Source: Solirubrobacterales bacterium
Lineage (GTDB): Bacteria; Actinomycetota; Thermoleophilia; Solirubrobacterales; Solirubrobacteraceae
Assembly (NCBI GenBank): GCA_025964065.1
Contig: JAOPZO010000073.1
Location: 1 to 17,788 of the forward strand
Reading direction: 5' to 3'
DNA length: 17,788 nt
The position numbers and the translations under genes were made by a program. The notes under the pieces were generated by a model. The model was given only the letters and a program-made list of their open reading frames with translations. It was not told the DNA's origin and searched no databases. The first letter of the stretch is position 1, and each line of letters begins with the position of its first letter. Shown here in pieces: positions 14,673 through 17,788 of this stretch.

Positions 14673-16588
14673 CAGTCGTACTCCCGGGTCATGTTGCGGA
14701 AGCGCGTGTACTTGCCCTGGAAGACGAGGTTCACCGTGCCGAGCGAGCCGTTGCGGTGCTTGGCGATGATGAGCTCGCCCTCACCCGGGTTCTCGGTGGT
14801 GTCGGGGAAGTAGTACTCGTCGCGGTAGATGAACATGGCGAGGTCCGCGTCCTGCTCGATGGCGCCCGAGTTGTGCGACACGATCCCGTCCGCGAGCCAG
14901 CAGGCCGGCCCCGGGACCGTGAGGTCGTAGACCTCCTCGACCCCGGCGGGCTCGACGGCGACGACCCGGTCCCAGAACAGGTCGCCGGCGTCGGCGGCGG
15001 AGCGCGTGAGGGTGAGCGTGGAGGCGCAGCCGTCGTCGGCGCGCTCGGATCCGACCCCCCTGAGCGGGCGCACATCCGAACGGCTCGGCCGTCGGTCATC
15101 GATCGCGACGCCGACGCGGTCACCGGCGGAGCAGCCCCCGACGGTGGCCCATCCCGCGTCCGTGAGGATTCGGTGCTCAGCCGTGGCGCGAAGGGTCCTT
15201 CCCCCTTCCAGGCGGACGCGAAGGACCTCCCGCTGACCGACGGGCCACACGCGGTCGCTCTCCGCCGTCACCAAGCGGTGCCGCTCGTCGACGGCGACGA
15301 CCTCGGGACGCGTGCCGACCAGCTCGGCGATGGGCACCCGCCGGCCGTCCGCGAGGACGACGAGCGTGTCGCCCGTGACGCACTCGCGGAGATCGGAGAG
15401 CATCGGGCGCTTGTCCGTCCGCGACTCCACGCCGCGGGACAGCTGCGAGAGCGCGATGACGGGCACACCGAGCTCGCGGGCGAGGATCTTCAGGCCACGG
15501 GACATCTGGCCGACCTGCTCGACCCGGTTGTCCGTGCGGCCGTCCGGGCGCATGAGCTGGAGGTAGTCGATGATGATCAGCCCGAGGCCGCCGTAGTCGG
15601 GCTGCATCTGCTGGTGCAGGCGCCGGGCCTTCGCGCGGATCTCGAGGACGCCGATGTCGGACGAGTCGTCGATGTAGAGCGGGGCGACGTCGTAGCGGGA
15701 CGCGGCCTCGAGGACCTTCTTCCACTTCCGCTCGTCCTTGAGCCGGCCCTTGCGGAGGTCGTCGCCCTCGATGGACGCCTGCGAGGCGACGAAGCGCTGA
15801 GCGAGCTCGCCCTCGCTCATCTCGAGGGAGAACAGGGCCACGGGCATCGGCTTCTCGGGGTGCAGCGCGACGTTCTCGGCGATGTTCGTCACGAGCGCCG
15901 ACTTGCCCATGGACGGGCGCGCGGCCAGGATGATGAGGTTGCCCGGCTGGAAGCCGCCCGTGATCGTGTCGAGGTCCGTGAAGCCCGACGGCGTGCCCGT
16001 CATCGCGACCCCGTCCGTCGAGAGCTTGTGCCAGATCTCGATCTCGTGCTCGATGACCGTGCCGGCCGTCGAGAACGCCTTCGCGGAGTCGTCGTGGGCG
16101 ACCTCGAGCATCGCGCGCTCGGCCTGCTCGACGATCTCCTTCGGCAGGGACTCGCGGCCGTGGACGGAGGCCTGGATCGCGTAGGTCGCCTGCAGGAGGC
16201 GCCGCATCAGCGACATCTCCTTGACGATCTCGCCGTAGCGCTTGATGTTGCCGACGGCGGGGACCGCGGCGGTCAGCTCGTCGATCCCGGCCTGGCCGCC
16301 CGCGGCGTCGAGCTGCGCGCGGGCGCGCAGGTGCTCCGTGACCGTGAGGACGTCGATGGGCTCGGACTCGCGGTAGAGCTCCACCATCGCGCCGAAGATC
16401 ACGCGGTGGCGCTCGCGGTAGAAGTCGTCCGGCTTGAGCTGGGACTCGACGACGTAGGAGTACATCGCGCGATCCGAGAGGAGCACGGCGCCGAGGACGC
16501 CCTGCTCGGACTCGATGGAGTGCGGCGGCGCGATCCCCTGGACGACGTTGTCCGGCGGTGGTCCGTCGTAGGAGGGGTACTCGCTCAT
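14672..16588 (-). CDS. dnaB: Replicative DNA helicase DnaB carrying an intein
   Basis: The 638-residue precursor contains a DnaB host of 467 residues. The N-terminal domain is about 15-115, the linker about 120-180, and the RecA-like ATPase from about 195 has ARPSMGKS (223-230, Walker A), LIIIDYLQLM (337-346, Walker B) and SQLSRGVE (381-388). DnaB hexamers unwind the fork ahead of polymerase. An in-frame intein interrupts it after LSDLRE (402) and before SGAIEQDADL, so splicing must restore LRESGAIEQDADL. The start ATG 16588 lies 9 bases after TACCCT. The host C-terminus (KYTRFRNMTREYD) is intact. dnaB is separated from rplI by a terminator and is coupled to the loader gene downstream. Confidence 0.97.
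   Translation of the reverse strand: MSEYPSYDGPPPDNVVQGIAPPHSIESEQGVLGAVLLSDRAMYSYVVESQLKPDDFYRERHRVIFGAMVELYRESEPIDVLTVTEHLRARAQLDAAGGQAGIDELTAAVPAVGNIKRYGEIVKEMSLMRRLLQATYAIQASVHGRESLPKEIVEQAERAMLEVAHDDSAKAFSTAGTVIEHEIEIWHKLSTDGVAMTGTPSGFTDLDTITGGFQPGNLIILAARPSMGKSALVTNIAENVALHPEKPMPVALFSLEMSEGELAQRFVASQASIEGDDLRKGRLKDERKWKKVLEAASRYDVAPLYIDDSSDIGVLEIRAKARRLHQQMQPDYGGLGLIIIDYLQLMRPDGRTDNRVEQVGQMSRGLKILARELGVPVIALSQLSRGVESRTDKRPMLSDLRECVTGDTLVVLADGRRVPIAELVGTRPEVVAVDERHRLVTAESDRVWPVGQREVLRVRLEGGRTLRATAEHRILTDAGWATVGGCSAGDRVGVAIDDRRPSRSDVRPLRGVGSERADDGCASTLTLTRSAADAGDLFWDRVVAVEPAGVEEVYDLTVPGPACWLADGIVSHNSGAIEQDADLAMFIYRDEYYFPDTTENPGEGELIIAKHRNGSLGTVNLVFQGKYTRFRNMTREYD
14870..15382 (-). other. 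Mini-intein (171 residues) in DnaB
   Basis: Precursor residues Cys403 to Asn573 form a complete splicing domain. Block A begins CVTGDTLVVLADGRRVPIAE with nucleophile Cys1. Block B has RATAEHRI with the TxxH motif (Thr469, His472). Block F is VEEVYDLTVPGPACWLADG. Block G ends IVSHN with penultimate His572 and Asn573, and Ser574 is the +1 residue. The segment between blocks B and F lacks LAGLIDADG motifs, so no homing endonuclease is present. The centre (about 15030-15200) uses more A/T third bases than the surrounding dnaB codons, suggesting foreign origin or relaxed selection. The insertion point (LRE|SG) is near, but not identical to, the Synechocystis DnaB intein site (SG|SIEQ) as I recall it. 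Confidence 0.95.
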
Positions 16589-16597
16589 CGACGGAGG

Positions 16598-16603
16598 AGG
16601 GTA
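16598..16603 (-). promoter_or_regulatory. Candidate -10 element of dnaB
   Basis: Minus-strand TACCCT followed by exactly 9 bases and the dnaB ATG. It is distal to the rplI terminator, so dnaB probably has its own promoter. Confidence 0.55.
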
Positions 16604-16687
16604 CCCCCGGTCCAGGCGCCACGGGCCGTTGCGTGCCGCTCTCTGCGCAGTTCCGTGCGTGTCCGTGACGAAGGTGGTCCAGAACGA

Positions 16688-16716
16688 CGAAGCGCCCCGG
16701 GTGACGGGGCGCTTCG
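16688..16716 (-). terminator. Rho-independent-type terminator after rplI
   Basis: Eleven-base-pair perfect stem CGAAGCGCCCC / GGGGCGCTTCG with a 7-nt loop, 29 bases past the rplI stop, followed in the minus direction by TCGTTCT. It ends the rpsR-rplI transcript before dnaB. Confidence 0.8.
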
Positions 16717-16745
16717 GGTGCTGCGGAAGGGCGTGGGGCCCCGGA

Positions 16746-17198
16746 CTACTTCAGCTCGGTGACCATCGTCTTGACCGTGGCGTGGACACCCGCGGTGACC
16801 TCGACCTGGACCTGGAAGGTGCCGGTCGTCTTGATCGGCTCGTCCAGATGGATGTGGCGCTTGTCGATCGTCAGACCTCGCGCCTCCTTGATGGCGTCCG
16901 CGATGTCCTGGGTCGTGACCGAGCCGAACAGGCGACCGTCGTCACCGGCCTTCTCCGCGAGCGTCAGGACCGTCTTGTTCAGCAGGTCCGCGTTCTCGTG
17001 GGCCTTGGAGACCGCGTCACGCTGCGCGCGCTCCTGCGAGACGGCGAGCTGGGCGGCGACCTGGAGCGCGCCCTTCGTGGCCGGCTGCGCGAGCTTGCGC
17101 GGGATCAGGAAGTTGCGGAGGTAGCCCTTGGAGACGTCGACGACGGCACCCTTGGTGCCGACACCGTCCACGTCCTTCAGCAGGATCGCCGAGGGCAT
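16746..17198 (-). CDS. rplI: 50S ribosomal protein L9 (bL9)
   Basis: 150 residues. The N-terminal RNA-binding domain reads ILLKDVDGVGTKGAVVDVSKGYLRNFLIPRKLA (5-37), the hallmark of bL9. A long connecting helix follows (about 45-78), then a C-terminal domain with DGRLFGSVTTQDIADAI and HIHLDEPIKTTGTF. The ATG at 17198 sits 2 nt after the rpsR stop, and GAGGA near the end of rpsR supplies the ribosome site, so the two are co-translated. The longer frame upstream is a shadow of rpsR. Confidence 0.98.
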   Translation of the reverse strand: MPSAILLKDVDGVGTKGAVVDVSKGYLRNFLIPRKLAQPATKGALQVAAQLAVSQERAQRDAVSKAHENADLLNKTVLTLAEKAGDDGRLFGSVTTQDIADAIKEARGLTIDKRHIHLDEPIKTTGTFQVQVEVTAGVHATVKTMVTELK

Positions 17199-17200
17199 GG

Positions 17201-17530
17201 CTACCGGTCCTCGCGGTCGCGACCGCGACCGCCGGAGGGCTTCTCGTCCTTGCCCGACTCGTTGACGTACGGCAGGAGGGCGAGCTCGCGGGCGCGCTTG
17301 ACCGCCGTGGCCACCTGGTTCTGGTGCCGGCGGCACGCGCCCGTGATGCGGCGCGAGCGGATCTTCCCGCGCTCGGACACGAACTTGCGGAGCGTGGCGA
17401 CGTCCTTGTAGTCGACCTGCTCGACCTTGTCCTTGCAGAACAGGCACGGCTTGCGGCGGCCGCTGCCGGGGCCGCCCTTCTTGTCACGTCGCGGCTTGGA
17501 GCTGCCGCTGTTGGAGCGCTGCTTGGCCAA
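17201..17530 (-). CDS. rpsR: 30S ribosomal protein S18 (bS18), TTG start
   Basis: 109 residues starting at TTG (17530), read as MAKQRSNSGS. This start is supported by AAGGA 8 bases ahead and by the family N-terminus; the in-frame ATG 66 bases further upstream gives an unrelated extension. The core is conserved: CLFC (29-32), YKDVATLRKFVSERGKI, and RRITGACRRHQNQVATAVKRAR with a third Cys66 and His69. This is the C+ form of S18 with a zinc-type site. The C-terminal 17 residues are a charged tail rich in Gly, Arg, Asp and Glu. The gene is followed by rplI. The usual upstream neighbours rpsF and ssb are not adjacent, because an unrelated reading frame end lies there. Confidence 0.96.
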   Translation of the reverse strand: MAKQRSNSGSSKPRRDKKGGPGSGRRKPCLFCKDKVEQVDYKDVATLRKFVSERGKIRSRRITGACRRHQNQVATAVKRARELALLPYVNESGKDEKPSGGRGRDREDR

Positions 17531-17548
17531 CGGAAAAGTCCTTGGAGT

Positions 17549-17587
17549 CGTCTCTAGACGGTCGAACGCGCGCCAACGAGGCGCGCG
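17549..17587 (-). promoter_or_regulatory. Hairpins in the rpsR leader
   Basis: The minus strand has an 8-bp perfect stem CGCGCGCC / GGCGCGCG with a 5-nt loop (17587-17567), then a 4-bp stem CGTC / GACG with a TAGA loop (17560-17549), before the AAGGA ribosome site. It could be a ribosomal-protein leader that feeds back on S18, or the first hairpin could be a terminator of the gene entering from the right. Confidence 0.4.
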
Positions 17588-17596
17588 AGAACGCAC

Positions 17597-17602
17597 ATCG
17601 TA
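17597..17602 (-). promoter_or_regulatory. Candidate -10 element for rpsR-rplI
   Basis: Minus-strand TACGAT, a good -10 match, with no clear -35. A start about 7 bases downstream would give a leader of about 60 nt containing the two hairpins and the ribosome site. Confidence 0.4.
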
Positions 17603-17659
17603 GCCGGTGGGGCCGAGCGGCGGAGTGCGCGTACCAGCCCGGTCGGACGCAACCCCGGC

Positions 17660-17788
17660 TCAGCCCGCCGCCGGGCAGCGCAGACGCCGGAGCTCCACGG
17701 TGGCCCGGCGTCCCCGCGCGTCGCGGCCCGTGACCCACGGCCGCACGGACCGCCCCCGGGCGACCGTGATCCGCACGGAGCGCGGGAC
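17660..17788 (-). CDS. C-terminal end of an unidentified protein, truncated by the window edge
   Basis: A frame open to the right edge ends with TGA at 17662-17660. The 42 visible residues include VRITVARGRSVRPWVTGRD and end RRLRCPAAG. They are basic and beta-prone, with a single Cys, and have no ending typical of SSB or S6. The frame is 3'-periodic in G/C at third positions. I do not recognise a family. Alternating hydrophobic and charged residues suggest a beta-sheet domain, perhaps of an extracytoplasmic protein, but that is weak. Confidence 0.45.
   Translation of the reverse strand, partial: VPRSVRITVARGRSVRPWVTGRDARGRRATVELRRLRCPAAG

Noticed and set aside
14870..15382. Homing endonuclease or mobile element inside dnaB
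   Set aside because: No LAGLIDADG or HNH motif lies between splicing blocks B and F, and there are no target-site repeats or inverted repeats. Only the splicing domain is present.
14756..16762. Long plus-strand frame across dnaB
   Set aside because: Antisense shadow of dnaB with composition typical of reversed GC-rich coding; no recognisable domain.

Overview
The window is very G+C-rich, and almost all third codon positions are G or C. It carries ordinary chromosomal genes and no mobile element, integrase or CRISPR array. A tatA-tatC pair, long-chain polyprenyl synthase, purA next to a DnaC-type loader and dnaB, and promoters of the TAnnnT type point to a high-GC actinobacterium. The class Thermoleophilia (Solirubrobacterales and relatives) is my best guess, from general recollection of such genomes rather than from a search.

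Layout. Bases 1-810 hold the end of a polyprenyl diphosphate synthase, which meets a small zinc-ribbon gene tail to tail at a hairpin. From about 1420 to 7574 the + strand carries tatA, an enlarged tatC, a membrane-anchored helical-repeat protein, tRNA-Lys(CTT), prfC, a class IV aminotransferase and a UDP-GlcNAc 2-epimerase. The minus strand of 7615-9875 holds a UDP-sugar 6-dehydrogenase and a Gfo/Idh/MocA oxidoreductase. A left-handed beta-helix acyltransferase diverges from them at 9897. Together with the epimerase they resemble most of a UDP-ManNAc(3NAc)A-type nucleotide-sugar pathway. The acyltransferase runs tail to tail, with a 43-bp overlap, into a membrane GGDEF/HD-GYP cyclic-di-GMP protein that has a possibly structured leader. 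The remainder is on the minus strand. Reading in the direction of transcription from the right edge it is: a gene fragment, rpsR, rplI, a terminator, dnaB (with an in-frame mini-intein), a DnaC/DnaI-like loader, purA, then the GGDEF/HD-GYP gene.

How the genes work together. DnaB and the loader are translationally coupled and probably serve helicase loading at replication. TatA and TatC form a minimal Tat translocase. rpsR-rplI are ribosomal and prfC acts in termination. The sugar genes supply a surface polysaccharide precursor.

The most notable observations are: (1) a 171-residue intein without an endonuclease domain in DnaB; (2) seven genes whose start lies exactly 7 or 9 bases after a TAnnnT hexamer, implying leaderless or near-leaderless transcripts; (3) one of these, TAGGCTA, is symmetric and may drive both divergent sugar genes; (4) a possible three-way-junction leader before the GGDEF/HD-GYP gene; (5) TatC with a roughly 80-90-residue extracytoplasmic insertion and an acidic repeat tail. 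I found no clearly undescribed system such as a new defence island. The window is mainly housekeeping with these local oddities.
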